64,000 nucleotides of DNA from Legionella cherrii (GTDB lineage Bacteria; Pseudomonadota; Gammaproteobacteria; Legionellales; Legionellaceae): positions 347,501 to 411,500 of the forward strand of contig NZ_LR134173.1 in NCBI RefSeq assembly GCF_900635815.1, given 5' to 3'. Shown in pieces: positions 1 through 7,450 of this stretch. Made by a program: the position numbers and the translations under genes. Below the pieces are notes generated by a model. It was not told the DNA's origin, ran no database searches, and saw only the letters and a program-made list of their open reading frames with translations. Every line of letters begins with the position of its first letter. The stretch's first letter is position 1.

Positions 1-87
1 AATGATCCGATGTTCCAGCAACTTCAGCAAGAATTTTCAGCGGAACTGGTCAAAAATTCTATTGTCCCGCTAAAAGATGACTTATAA
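1..87 (+). CDS. dnaX: DNA polymerase III subunit gamma/tau, C-terminal end (partial)
   Basis: The window opens inside a reading frame that runs from base 1 to a TAA at 85-87 and encodes only the last 28 residues of a protein. The tail alone (ending VPLKDDL) is too short for a domain call. The identity is inferred from position: it lies about 40 bp upstream of ybaB and recR, and dnaX-ybaB-recR is a very widely conserved order in gammaproteobacteria. DnaX is the clamp-loader subunit that also tethers the replicative polymerase. The 5' end lies outside the window. Confidence 0.65.
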   Translation, partial: NDPMFQQLQQEFSAELVKNSIVPLKDDL

Positions 88-127
88 TAGATTGAATTTT
101 TAAACCTAAACATATGAGGCCTTAATA

Positions 128-463
128 ATGGATATGAATCAAAATCTTGGCAACCTGATGAAAGAAGCGCAAAAAATGCAACAACGTATGCAAGAGGCGC
201 AACAACAACTAAGTCAATTAGTTGTCACTGGTGAAGCAGGTGGTGGGATGGTCGTTATTAAAATGAACGGCCGACATGATGCTACTGAAGTTAAAATCAA
301 ACCTACAATGATGGAAGAAGATGTAGAAATGTTGGAAGATTTAGTTGCTGCCGCGATTAACGATGCCGTACGAAAAATTGAAAAAGCGTCTAAAGAAAAA
401 ATCAGTCAATTGACCGCTGGTCTAAACATTCCAACTGACTTAATGGGCGGCGATAAGGAATAG
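128..463 (+). CDS. ybaB: YbaB/EbfC family nucleoid-associated protein
   Basis: A 111-residue protein of the normal YbaB/EbfC length. It has the family's Gln/Met-rich N-terminal helix ([19 protein letters not shown]), a central small beta region ([16 protein letters not shown]) and an acidic C-terminal helix. The family forms homodimers that bind DNA without strict sequence preference and associate with the nucleoid. It sits between dnaX and recR, its usual place, and ends 8 bp before recR, so the three genes are probably co-transcribed. The start at 128 matches the common family N-terminus. Confidence 0.93.
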   Translation: MDMNQNLGNLMKEAQKMQQRMQEAQQQLSQLVVTGEAGGGMVVIKMNGRHDATEVKIKPTMMEEDVEMLEDLVAAAINDAVRKIEKASKEKISQLTAGLNIPTDLMGGDKE

Positions 464-471
464 TCCTAACG

Positions 472-1065
472 ATGGATATGTTAAACCGTCTGGTAGAAGC
501 GCTACGCTGTCTGCCAGGCATAGGTCCAAAATCAGCACAGCGTATGGTGTTTCATTTACTCCAGCATCAAAGACAGAGAGGGTTACACCTTGCCTCATGT
601 CTAGAGCAAGCGATGAACAACATTCATCATTGTGAACGCTGTGCTAATTATACAGAGCAAAAATTTTGTACTCTCTGCCAAAATCCAAATCGGGATTCCT
701 CCTTACTTTGTGTCGTAGAAAGCCCAGCTGATGTATCTGCTATAGAACAAAGCAACGCGTTTCAAGGGAAGTACTTCGTTCTCATGGGAAAAATATCTCC
801 ACTCGATGGATTAGGACCAGAAGACATTGGACTACCCCGACTTAAAAACCTTATCATCCAAGAACAAGTGAAAGAAGTGATATTGGCGTTAAGCCCCAGT
901 ATAGAAGGACAAACGACCATTCATTTTATTCACCAGCTTTTGCATAATCTGCCCATCAATATTACGCAATTGGCGCATGGTATCCCTTCTGGTGGAGAAT
1001 TAGAGTTTTTAGATGGCAACACCATAGGAAACGCCCTTCGCAACAGAGCAATAATTCATGTTTAA
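472..1065 (+). CDS. recR: Recombination mediator protein RecR
   Basis: A 197-residue RecR of full family length. The order is an N-terminal helix-hairpin-helix (LPGIGPKSAQRM, about residues 14-25), a four-cysteine zinc finger (Cys54, Cys57, Cys66, Cys69), a Toprim domain beginning near LLCVVESPADVSAIE, and the C-terminal GIPSGGELEFLD motif. RecR works with RecF and RecO to load RecA onto SSB-coated gaps during recombinational repair. It follows ybaB by 8 bp and overlaps the next gene by 8 bp, consistent with one transcript. Confidence 0.96.
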   Translation: MDMLNRLVEALRCLPGIGPKSAQRMVFHLLQHQRQRGLHLASCLEQAMNNIHHCERCANYTEQKFCTLCQNPNRDSSLLCVVESPADVSAIEQSNAFQGKYFVLMGKISPLDGLGPEDIGLPRLKNLIIQEQVKEVILALSPSIEGQTTIHFIHQLLHNLPINITQLAHGIPSGGELEFLDGNTIGNALRNRAIIHV

Positions 1066-1900
1066 AACAGTATTTCGCAGTAAATATCTTCTTATACTAA
1101 TGCTTCTCATATCAGGGTTAGCAAATGCGTCTTTTTATAAAAATTTATGGCCAAAATGGGAAGTAAATAACCCTTTATCAAAAGAAGTGATTTCTCATAA
1201 ACTTTGGCAAGATTTTCTAAATCGCCGTATTGTTACCAATGAAGAAAATATCAATCTGGTTGATTATGCCCACATGACTCAAACAGACTTAAATTTACTT
1301 AAAGACTATTTAAAGAGCATGTCTGAAGTAAATATTGATAATTACAATCGCGATGAACAATTGGCGTATTGGATTAATGTATACAATGCTCTTACGGTGC
1401 AAATTATAGCTAATTATTATCCCGTGACTTCAATCCAAGAAATTAATATTTCACCAGGATTATTTAGTATAGGCCCATGGGGAGCTAATCTAATCACGGT
1501 AAAAGACACTTCTTTAACTTTAGATGACATTAATAACCGCATCATCAGAGCGATTTGGAATGATCCTCGCACTCATTATGCCTTAAGTAATGGCACTATT
1601 GGCGCACCTAATCTTAGTAGAAAAATATATCAAGGAAACCTGCTTGAAGAACAATTAAATCAAGCTGCCTCGAATTACATTAACTCACTTAGAGGCGTAA
1701 ATGTTATTGAAGGAAAACTAATCATCTCTAAATTATACGATTGGTATGAAGAGGATTTTGGTGGAAGCAAAAAAGATGTCATTTTTCATTTATTACAATT
1801 TGCTAAAGAACCTTTACTGAGCCAACTCAAACACATAAACACCATTGACAGTTATATTTATAATTGGCATTTAAACAGCCCTTCTCATGATCAGGAATAG
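1058..1900 (+). CDS. Exported DUF547-family protein
   Basis: A 280-residue protein beginning with a short basic stretch and a hydrophobic segment ending near GLANASF, a typical Sec signal peptide with cleavage near residue 25. The body carries hallmarks of the DUF547 family: YWINVYNALTVQII around residues 105-118, and later HYALSNGTIGAPNLS. The biochemical role of DUF547 is not established; the export signal suggests a periplasmic or surface protein. The ATG overlaps the end of recR by 8 bp, suggesting translational coupling, although no functional link to recombination is evident. Confidence 0.85.
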   Translation: MFKTVFRSKYLLILMLLISGLANASFYKNLWPKWEVNNPLSKEVISHKLWQDFLNRRIVTNEENINLVDYAHMTQTDLNLLKDYLKSMSEVNIDNYNRDEQLAYWINVYNALTVQIIANYYPVTSIQEINISPGLFSIGPWGANLITVKDTSLTLDDINNRIIRAIWNDPRTHYALSNGTIGAPNLSRKIYQGNLLEEQLNQAASNYINSLRGVNVIEGKLIISKLYDWYEEDFGGSKKDVIFHLLQFAKEPLLSQLKHINTIDSYIYNWHLNSPSHDQE

Positions 1901-1909
1901 AGGGCTGTT
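1874..1909 (+). terminator. Hairpin overlapping the end of the DUF547 gene
   Basis: A perfect 9-bp inverted repeat, AACAGCCCT (1874-1882) and AGGGCTGTT (1901-1909), spans the TAG stop at 1898-1900. There is no convincing T-run downstream, so it may act as a 3' stabiliser or a Rho-type end rather than an intrinsic terminator. Confidence 0.5.
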
Positions 1910-2080
1910 CCAATACTTACGCCATCTCAAATATCACAGGACTCTCCCTCCGAACATTGCGTTACTGAGTGAAGATTACTCGTTATAGTTGGGTTAACCT
2001 TGATGTTCAATACGCTAAAATCACATTATTTTGGCCAATCGTACCAATTGCAAATAGCTCTAAAAATCGCAATAAAAATT

Positions 2081-2110
2081 ACTTTAAACTATGAAAAACA
2101 AGAGTATACT
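2081..2110 (+). promoter_or_regulatory. Possible sigma-70 promoter for the small basic ORF
   Basis: TATACT at 2105-2110 resembles a -10 box, and TTTAAA 16 bp upstream (2083-2088) is a weak -35. The predicted start of transcription lies about 25 bp before the ATG at 2140. The rest of the 1910-2100 gap shows no gene. Confidence 0.35.
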
Positions 2111-2139
2111 CGCCTATTTATCATGAGGAGGTGAGAAAA

Positions 2140-2325
2140 ATGAATCTTGGTGGATTTTCATGGAAAAGATTGGTTGGCATCTCTGCCCTTAAAGCTAAAA
2201 TTTCACGAAAAATTGGTATTCCACTGACTCAATCGGGCAGGGAAAGAAAGCTAGGAGCTTTAATCATTAAATATTTGCGTTTGTTTCTTTTAGAAGATAA
2301 GAAAAAAAATAATAAGGCGAATTAA
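2140..2325 (+). CDS. Small basic orphan protein
   Basis: A 61-residue, strongly basic protein. I prefer the ATG at 2140 over the in-frame GTG at 2131 because GGAGG at 2127-2131 gives ideal spacing to the ATG and would overlap the GTG. The N-terminal half contains FSWKRLVGISALKAK followed by SRKIGIPLTQSGRERKLG, then a hydrophobic stretch (ALIIKYLRLFLL) and a Lys/Asn-rich tail. The strong ribosome binding site and a nearby -10-like box support expression. I do not recognise a functional family; the basic helix-loop pattern would suit a nucleic-acid or membrane-binding peptide, but that is inference. Confidence 0.65.
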   Translation: MNLGGFSWKRLVGISALKAKISRKIGIPLTQSGRERKLGALIIKYLRLFLLEDKKKNNKAN

Positions 2326-2387
2326 TATTCTAGACCTGTAAAGCCTTCTCAAGGTTGAGTTAAAATGATGTGGCCTTAGAGCACCCA

Positions 2388-2421
2388 TACGCCGTACATG
2401 AAGTATTCGAGTATCGGCGTA
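2388..2421. terminator. Inverted repeat between convergent genes
   Basis: TACGCCG (2388-2394) and CGGCGTA (2415-2421) form a perfect 7-bp inverted repeat with a 20-nt loop, placed between two converging genes. It could serve as a bidirectional end, but lacks flanking T-runs. Confidence 0.35.
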
Positions 2422-2470
2422 CATAATTGCCTTATTTTGCTAAAATATTAGCGTCGCCAACAGGTTTCAT

Positions 2471-3574
2471 TCAATCAGAACATTCAATAGATTGAAATAA
2501 TTCTTCAATTACATTATCTGGAATGACGGGAATTTGTTGATAAACTCTTATTACTCGAAACACTGCATCGCGATTACGCTCACCTGCATCGATGTTTGGA
2601 TCAGCTAAATCATACCTATAAGGCGCAGCAAGCAAATGTCTATTTTTTAATTCGATTCGTAATGCTTCCAGAACACAGCATAAAGCATCAAACACGTTCA
2701 GCACCGTAATTCTTTCTTCTGTGTTTAGAATAGGTAACCAGTCAATAGCACTAGCTTGTACGATTTTATAAAAAGTGTACATTAAACAACGCGTATCCTC
2801 ATTAGCAAAATAACCGTATAAGTCCAAACATTCTGCAGAAGAACGTTGATGGTACAAAATCACCATTTTTTCTCGAAAAATAACAGAACGTTGTTCTTGT
2901 TCTATAACTTCGGATAATAAACTTTGCTGTAGCATCATCACTGCATCGATTAAACGATTTGGATTAAATGAGAATTTATAAGCGCGCTTCAGATCATGTA
3001 ACCAATCACTATCCTCAGGTTTTTCCTGACTTAAGCTCACATTTACTCTAAGTTTTTTAACTGCAGCCAGTATCAGTTGTCTGTGCTCTTCATTGATCTC
3101 GATGAGGATACCTTGAGGGGGTTCTTCGTTATGTAAGAAATAATCAACTGCTGGAATTAAATCATTTTTTAAGGCAACTCGATATAATTGTTGTTGTATT
3201 AATTCAATGTAATGATGCAATAGCCCTAAACGCATTTGCACCGAAATGAGCTTTTCCGGATGTATTACCTCAGTAAACAATTTGTCAGGGTGGAATTTGT
3301 AGAAGAAAATGGCATTCACTAAAGCAGCAAACTCTGGGTTAGAAAAATAGTCCAATACCGCTTGTAGTTGCTCAACATTCCACTCATCAAGTAAAGCAGC
3401 CCATGTAATCTGCACCCCATCATTTTTATTCAAAAAATCAACCAATCCTTCCATCCACAAATTAAATTGTCGCCTCGAGAAAAATTGATGCATTTCTTGC
3501 GACTGAGGATGGATTTGTTTCCGGTCCTGTTCAGCAACGAACCAATTTGAAAATGGAGCACTTTTATGATTCAT
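2471..3574 (-). CDS. Orphan helical protein
   Basis: A 367-residue protein with no signal peptide and no transmembrane segment. It is predicted by eye to be almost wholly alpha-helical, with many Leu/Gln/Glu-rich stretches such as LLHHYIELIQQQLYRVALKN. A good ribosome binding site (AAGGAG) lies a few bases before the ATG, so the gene is likely real. I recognise no domain or catalytic motif. It stands alone: divergent from the regulator at 3804, convergent with the small ORF at 2140. In a Legionella an orphan cytosolic helical protein could be a secreted effector, but nothing specific here shows that. Confidence 0.8.
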   Translation of the reverse strand: MNHKSAPFSNWFVAEQDRKQIHPQSQEMHQFFSRRQFNLWMEGLVDFLNKNDGVQITWAALLDEWNVEQLQAVLDYFSNPEFAALVNAIFFYKFHPDKLFTEVIHPEKLISVQMRLGLLHHYIELIQQQLYRVALKNDLIPAVDYFLHNEEPPQGILIEINEEHRQLILAAVKKLRVNVSLSQEKPEDSDWLHDLKRAYKFSFNPNRLIDAVMMLQQSLLSEVIEQEQRSVIFREKMVILYHQRSSAECLDLYGYFANEDTRCLMYTFYKIVQASAIDWLPILNTEERITVLNVFDALCCVLEALRIELKNRHLLAAPYRYDLADPNIDAGERNRDAVFRVIRVYQQIPVIPDNVIEELFQSIECSD

Positions 3575-3755
3575 CCTCTCTCCTTGAGCGATGTCTTGAG
3601 ATAATGTATTTTCTTAGCTGGGGAAAAGGTGATGCTCTATTCCTCTCAGGAAATATTTTATAGTAGAGCCAACTTACAGCCACATAGAAAATCGATAGGC
3701 TTTCAGCTTCTTTTTCTAAGATAATATCGAAAATAATTGCAAGTCTATATTAATC

Positions 3756-3787
3756 TTGACAAAATTATGACGAATAGGGCTTATAAA
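3756..3787 (+). promoter_or_regulatory. Candidate promoter with a long spacer
   Basis: A perfect TTGACA (3756-3761) is followed 20 bp later by TATAAA (3782-3787), 17 bp before the ATG at 3804. The 20-bp spacer is longer than the sigma-70 optimum, as at some activator-dependent promoters, or the match is fortuitous. The rest of the 3575-3803 gap holds no gene. Confidence 0.35.
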
Positions 3788-3803
3788 AATCGGGAATAAA
3801 TTA

Positions 3804-4526
3804 ATGCCACAACCCAGTTATCTATTATTTATTGATAACGATCCTGTGAGTGAGGATCTCAAAAAATACTTTGCTCAATTTAATATAAATATCGTGCAGC
3901 AAAATCAATTAACTCCCATTCAGAACGGGTTAGGGAAAGTTGTTGCTATTTTAATTAGCTGGGCTATTTTAAAAAATAGCCCTCAGGCGATTCATCAATT
4001 TTATACAGATTATCCAGTACCTTTATTGATTATCAATGATACCCCAGATGAAGAAGCCTGCATCAAAGTACTCGAAGCGGGGGCAGATGATTTTATTGTA
4101 AAGCCTCTATTGCCAAGAGAACTTCATGCGCGCGTTAGTGCAATTAATCGACGGGTGTTACGTGCAAAACAGCAATCGGATCATGAAAAAGAGGTTCTTG
4201 TTTTTGCCAATTGGCGGCTTTATCCTGCATCCAGGCAAGTGTTCAGTAATGCTAATGAAGAATTATCATTAAGCGCAGGGGAATATGATTTGCTACTTAC
4301 TTTTGTGCAACAACCCCAACGCATTTTGGATCGTGAGCTCCTGCTGCAGATCACTAAAAACAGTGATTTAAATCCTTTTGATCGCAGAATTGATGTGCAA
4401 ATAAGCAGGCTTCGCCAAAAGATAGAAGTTGATGCCAAAAAACCCGCCTTAATCAAAACCATTCGCAATGGAGGGTATATGTTCACAGCACAAGTAGTGA
4501 CCCTCAAACAAAGTGATGAACTATAG
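3804..4526 (+). CDS. OmpR-family response regulator with degenerate receiver
   Basis: A 240-residue protein with an N-terminal receiver-like domain (about 1-120) and a C-terminal winged-helix DNA-binding domain (about 130-235, with RRIDVQISRLRQKIE and the wing TIRNGGYMF). The acidic pair is kept (IDND, Asp11/Asp13) and the conserved Lys is present (IVKP, Lys100). The beta-3 position that normally carries the phosphorylated Asp reads AILISW, placing Ser52 there, and the usual Thr/Ser of beta-4 is Asn78. Ordinary phosphorelay activation is therefore unlikely; it may be an atypical, constitutive or partner-controlled regulator. It lies 82 bp upstream of a hybrid sensor kinase and a receiver protein. 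Confidence 0.85.
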   Translation: MPQPSYLLFIDNDPVSEDLKKYFAQFNINIVQQNQLTPIQNGLGKVVAILISWAILKNSPQAIHQFYTDYPVPLLIINDTPDEEACIKVLEAGADDFIVKPLLPRELHARVSAINRRVLRAKQQSDHEKEVLVFANWRLYPASRQVFSNANEELSLSAGEYDLLLTFVQQPQRILDRELLLQITKNSDLNPFDRRIDVQISRLRQKIEVDAKKPALIKTIRNGGYMFTAQVVTLKQSDEL

Positions 4527-4608
4527 CAGGTTAACACATCCGCTGAATTACTTTTAAATATACTGTATATATTTTATACTTAGTATACACGGATTGTGAG
4601 GTGCTACA

Positions 4609-7014
4609 ATGGATAGTACAAAAGATCCCATTGATTATAAATCTATTTTTGAGTCTGCTCCTGGACTTTATCTTGTTCTAGATAAAGAGTTTACGATTAT
4701 TGCTGCCAGCAATAATTATCTGCACGCCACTATGGTAACTAGAGAACAAATTATTGGGAAAAATATATTTGAAGTGTTTCCAGATAATCCAGAAGACCCT
4801 CAGGCAACTGGAGTAAGTAATTTAAACGATTCATTAAATAGAGTGTTAAAAAATAAAACTCATGACACCATGGCAATCCAAAAATACGATATTCGCCGCC
4901 CTAGCGAACAAGGCGGAGGATATGAAGAGCGTTATTGGAGTCCGATAAATCTACCCGTTTTCGATAACCATAAAAAAATTAAATATATTATTCATCGAGT
5001 CGAAGACGTCACAGAATACATTCAGCTAAAAAAAACTCGCTATGATCAACTAAAAGCAATGGAGGCGTTGCGTACCCGTGCCGGGGAAATGGAGATTGAA
5101 ATTTATCAACGAGCGCAAGAAATTCAAGTCATTAACAAAAAATTACAAATTGCTAATTACAATTTGGCATCGCTTGATCAACTAAAAACGCAATTTTTTG
5201 CGAATATCAGTCATGAGTTGCGTACCCCACTCATGTTAATTTTGGGCCCCATAGATACTTTGTTACGAGATAAAACTTTAGCACCATCGCAAGTCAAAAG
5301 AATACAATTAATGAAAGAGAATGCACATCTCTTATTAAAACATGTAAATGATTTATTAGATATTGCAAAATTTGATTCGGGTAGATTACAAATTAATTAT
5401 TATAACATTGATTTTGTCCACCTTATTAAAAGGATTCTCTCTTTATTTGAGGCAGATATTGAAGCAAAAGGGTTACACCTTTCTTACTCTCTCCCCCCAA
5501 AATTATGCATTCAAATTGATTATGAAAAAATTGAGCGTGTGATCATCAACTTGCTCTCCAATGCGATAAAATTTAGTCCTTTTCATGGAACCATTAATCT
5601 GAAGCTCGATAAAAAAAATGCGCATGCGGAGTTATCCATTGAAGATAATGGCCCAGGAATTCCTTCTGAGTACAGAGAAGCGATTTTTGAACGTTTCTTT
5701 CAAATGGAGGAAAGCATGGGGCATTCAGAAGGTACTGGTTTAGGGTTAGCAATTGTAAAAGATTTTATCGAATTGCATCAGGGCAAAATTACAGTGCAGC
5801 AATCAAAATTAGGTGGTGCGCTTTTTATCATGCAAATCCCGTTAAATGCTCCAGCAGATCAATTGGTGCATGGTGAACAACCAGTGCACAAAACCATTGA
5901 AATCCCTCGCATTGTAAGCCAACGCAAAATAGTGACGAAGCAGCTTAATAGAGAAAATCATGCCCAACTACCTCTTGCTTTAGTGGTAGAAGATAATTCG
6001 ACCATGAATGAATTTTTGTGTGAACTGTTAAGCAAAGATTATCGTATCGCCAGTGCACGAGATGGTAAAGAAGGTTTGGATATGGCGATTAAATTACATC
6101 CTCAAATAATTATTACCGATATCATGATGCCCAATATGAACGGAATAGAATTGGTCCATGCAATAAGACAGCATTCGTCCCTCCTGTCTACCCCTATTAT
6201 GATTGTCACTGCGAAAGCAGACGAGGAACTATGTGTGCGTATGCTTCAAGAGGGGGCTCAAGATTATATGATTAAACCCTTCTCTACCGAAGAATTTAAG
6301 GCAAGAATTGCCAATTTAATTTTAGTCAAACATGCAGAAGATGAATTGGAGCGTTTTGTTTACTTAGCCGCGCATGATTTAAAATCACCCTTACCGGCAA
6401 TCGAACATTTAGTTTCTTGGATTGAGGAAGATGTAGGTAATCAATTAACTTCACAATCTCGAAAATATCTAACCTTCTTACGACAGCGTGCTTATCGCAT
6501 GTCCAATTTATTAGATGGGCTATTAAAATATGCTCAAGCCGGAAGCATGCACTCAAAAGTTGAAAAAATTAATTTTCCCGAATTAGTAAACTCTGTCGCC
6601 CACAAAGTAGAAGCAGCAAATGACTTTAATATTTGTTGCGAGCACTGTGATTTTATGGTCGAGGCAGAAAAAAAACTATTACAAGAAGTAATTTATGAAC
6701 TGATTGATAATGGAGTAAAACACCACCATCTTCAAAAGGGGCACATTCAAGTGGGTGTTGTTGAAAAGAATGATTATTATGAGTTTTTTGTCGCCGATGA
6801 TGGGCCTGGTATTGAACGCGCATATCAAGATCGAATTTTCCAGCTTTTTCAAACCCTGCAACCACGTGACGTTTTAGAAAGCTGCGGGGTTGGGCTCAGC
6901 ATTGCCAAGAAAATTGTTGAAGCTCAAGGAGGAAGTATTGGTGTCAAATCAGATAAAAATCAGGGAGCAATATTTTATTTTACTTGGCCGAAACAAATAG
7001 GAGGTGCAGCGTGA
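4609..7014 (+). CDS. Hybrid sensor with two histidine kinase cores and an internal receiver
   Basis: An 801-residue protein without transmembrane segments, so probably cytosolic. Domains in order: PAS (about 10-135); a coiled linker; HisKA with SHELRTP (His202); HATPase_c with NLLSNAIKF, DNGPGIP and GTGLGLAI; a receiver (about 452-570) with phospho-acceptor Asp504 (IITDIMMPNMNG) and Lys in IKPF; then a second HisKA with AHDLKSP (His589) and a second HATPase_c with ELIDNGVKH, DDGPGIE and GVGLSIAKK. Both kinase cores keep their key residues. The second resembles phytochrome-type kinases that pair with Rcp1-like receivers, and such a receiver is encoded immediately downstream with a GTGA overlap. 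The natural signal is unknown; PAS suggests a small-molecule, redox or energy cue. Confidence 0.93.
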   Translation: MDSTKDPIDYKSIFESAPGLYLVLDKEFTIIAASNNYLHATMVTREQIIGKNIFEVFPDNPEDPQATGVSNLNDSLNRVLKNKTHDTMAIQKYDIRRPSEQGGGYEERYWSPINLPVFDNHKKIKYIIHRVEDVTEYIQLKKTRYDQLKAMEALRTRAGEMEIEIYQRAQEIQVINKKLQIANYNLASLDQLKTQFFANISHELRTPLMLILGPIDTLLRDKTLAPSQVKRIQLMKENAHLLLKHVNDLLDIAKFDSGRLQINYYNIDFVHLIKRILSLFEADIEAKGLHLSYSLPPKLCIQIDYEKIERVIINLLSNAIKFSPFHGTINLKLDKKNAHAELSIEDNGPGIPSEYREAIFERFFQMEESMGHSEGTGLGLAIVKDFIELHQGKITVQQSKLGGALFIMQIPLNAPADQLVHGEQPVHKTIEIPRIVSQRKIVTKQLNRENHAQLPLALVVEDNSTMNEFLCELLSKDYRIASARDGKEGLDMAIKLHPQIIITDIMMPNMNGIELVHAIRQHSSLLSTPIMIVTAKADEELCVRMLQEGAQDYMIKPFSTEEFKARIANLILVKHAEDELERFVYLAAHDLKSPLPAIEHLVSWIEEDVGNQLTSQSRKYLTFLRQRAYRMSNLLDGLLKYAQAGSMHSKVEKINFPELVNSVAHKVEAANDFNICCEHCDFMVEAEKKLLQEVIYELIDNGVKHHHLQKGHIQVGVVEKNDYYEFFVADDGPGIERAYQDRIFQLFQTLQPRDVLESCGVGLSIAKKIVEAQGGSIGVKSDKNQGAIFYFTWPKQIGGAA

Positions 7015-7427
7015 CTCATGGAATGACAATCCCTCATATCTTAGTTGTTGATGATGATGAAATTGATCGCATCTATGTAGAAAGAGAGCTTGGCAAATTA
7101 AATATGCCTCTTACACTGCAAATAGCACGAAATGGGATTGAAGCCTTGGATATCTTAACGAAGGATGATACTGAGACCCCGGTACTGCCTACGATCATTG
7201 TTTTAGATTTAATGATGCCTAAAATGAATGGTTTAGAATTTTTGCAATCTTTTCGCACCCATGCAAAATTTAATAGTATACGAATTTTTGTTCTTACCAC
7301 CTCAAATAACAACAAAGATAAGATCGCGACAGAACATTTTAATATTGATGGATATTTTATTAAGGATACACAATTTAAAGATTTTCTTAATCAGTGTAAA
7401 AAGGTATTGGAACACCTAGGAAAATAA
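7011..7427 (+). CDS. Single-domain response regulator (Rcp1-like receiver)
   Basis: A 138-residue stand-alone receiver. It has the acidic cluster VVDDDEID (Asp14-Asp16), the phospho-acceptor in VLDLMMPKMNG (Asp66), Thr-Thr in VLTTSNNN, and Lys in FIKD. There is no output domain, so it would act as a phosphate shuttle or by protein contact. The start is the GTG at 7011, which overlaps the upstream stop (GTGA) and has AGGAGG at 6999-7004; a longer TTG reading from 6984 would span that ribosome binding site. Tight coupling makes the hybrid kinase the obvious phospho-donor. Confidence 0.9.
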   Translation: MTHGMTIPHILVVDDDEIDRIYVERELGKLNMPLTLQIARNGIEALDILTKDDTETPVLPTIIVLDLMMPKMNGLEFLQSFRTHAKFNSIRIFVLTTSNNNKDKIATEHFNIDGYFIKDTQFKDFLNQCKKVLEHLGK

Positions 7428-7433
7428 ATGCAC

Positions 7434-7448
7434 CCCAATGAAATTGGG
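7434..7448. terminator. Short hairpin between convergent genes
   Basis: CCCAAT (7434-7439) and ATTGGG (7443-7448) form a 6-bp stem with a 3-nt loop in the 23-bp gap between the receiver gene and the converging CBS-domain gene. A bidirectional terminator is plausible. Confidence 0.5.
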
Positions 7449-7450
7449 TA

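Noticed and set aside
4545..4600. AT-rich palindromes before the hybrid kinase as an operator
   Set aside because: Several overlapping TATA-like palindromes exist, but none has a clear -35/-10 pairing or a known binding consensus.
6984..7010. Upstream TTG start for the small receiver protein
   Set aside because: It would run across the AGGAGG that positions the GTG at 7011, and the extra residues do not belong to the receiver fold.
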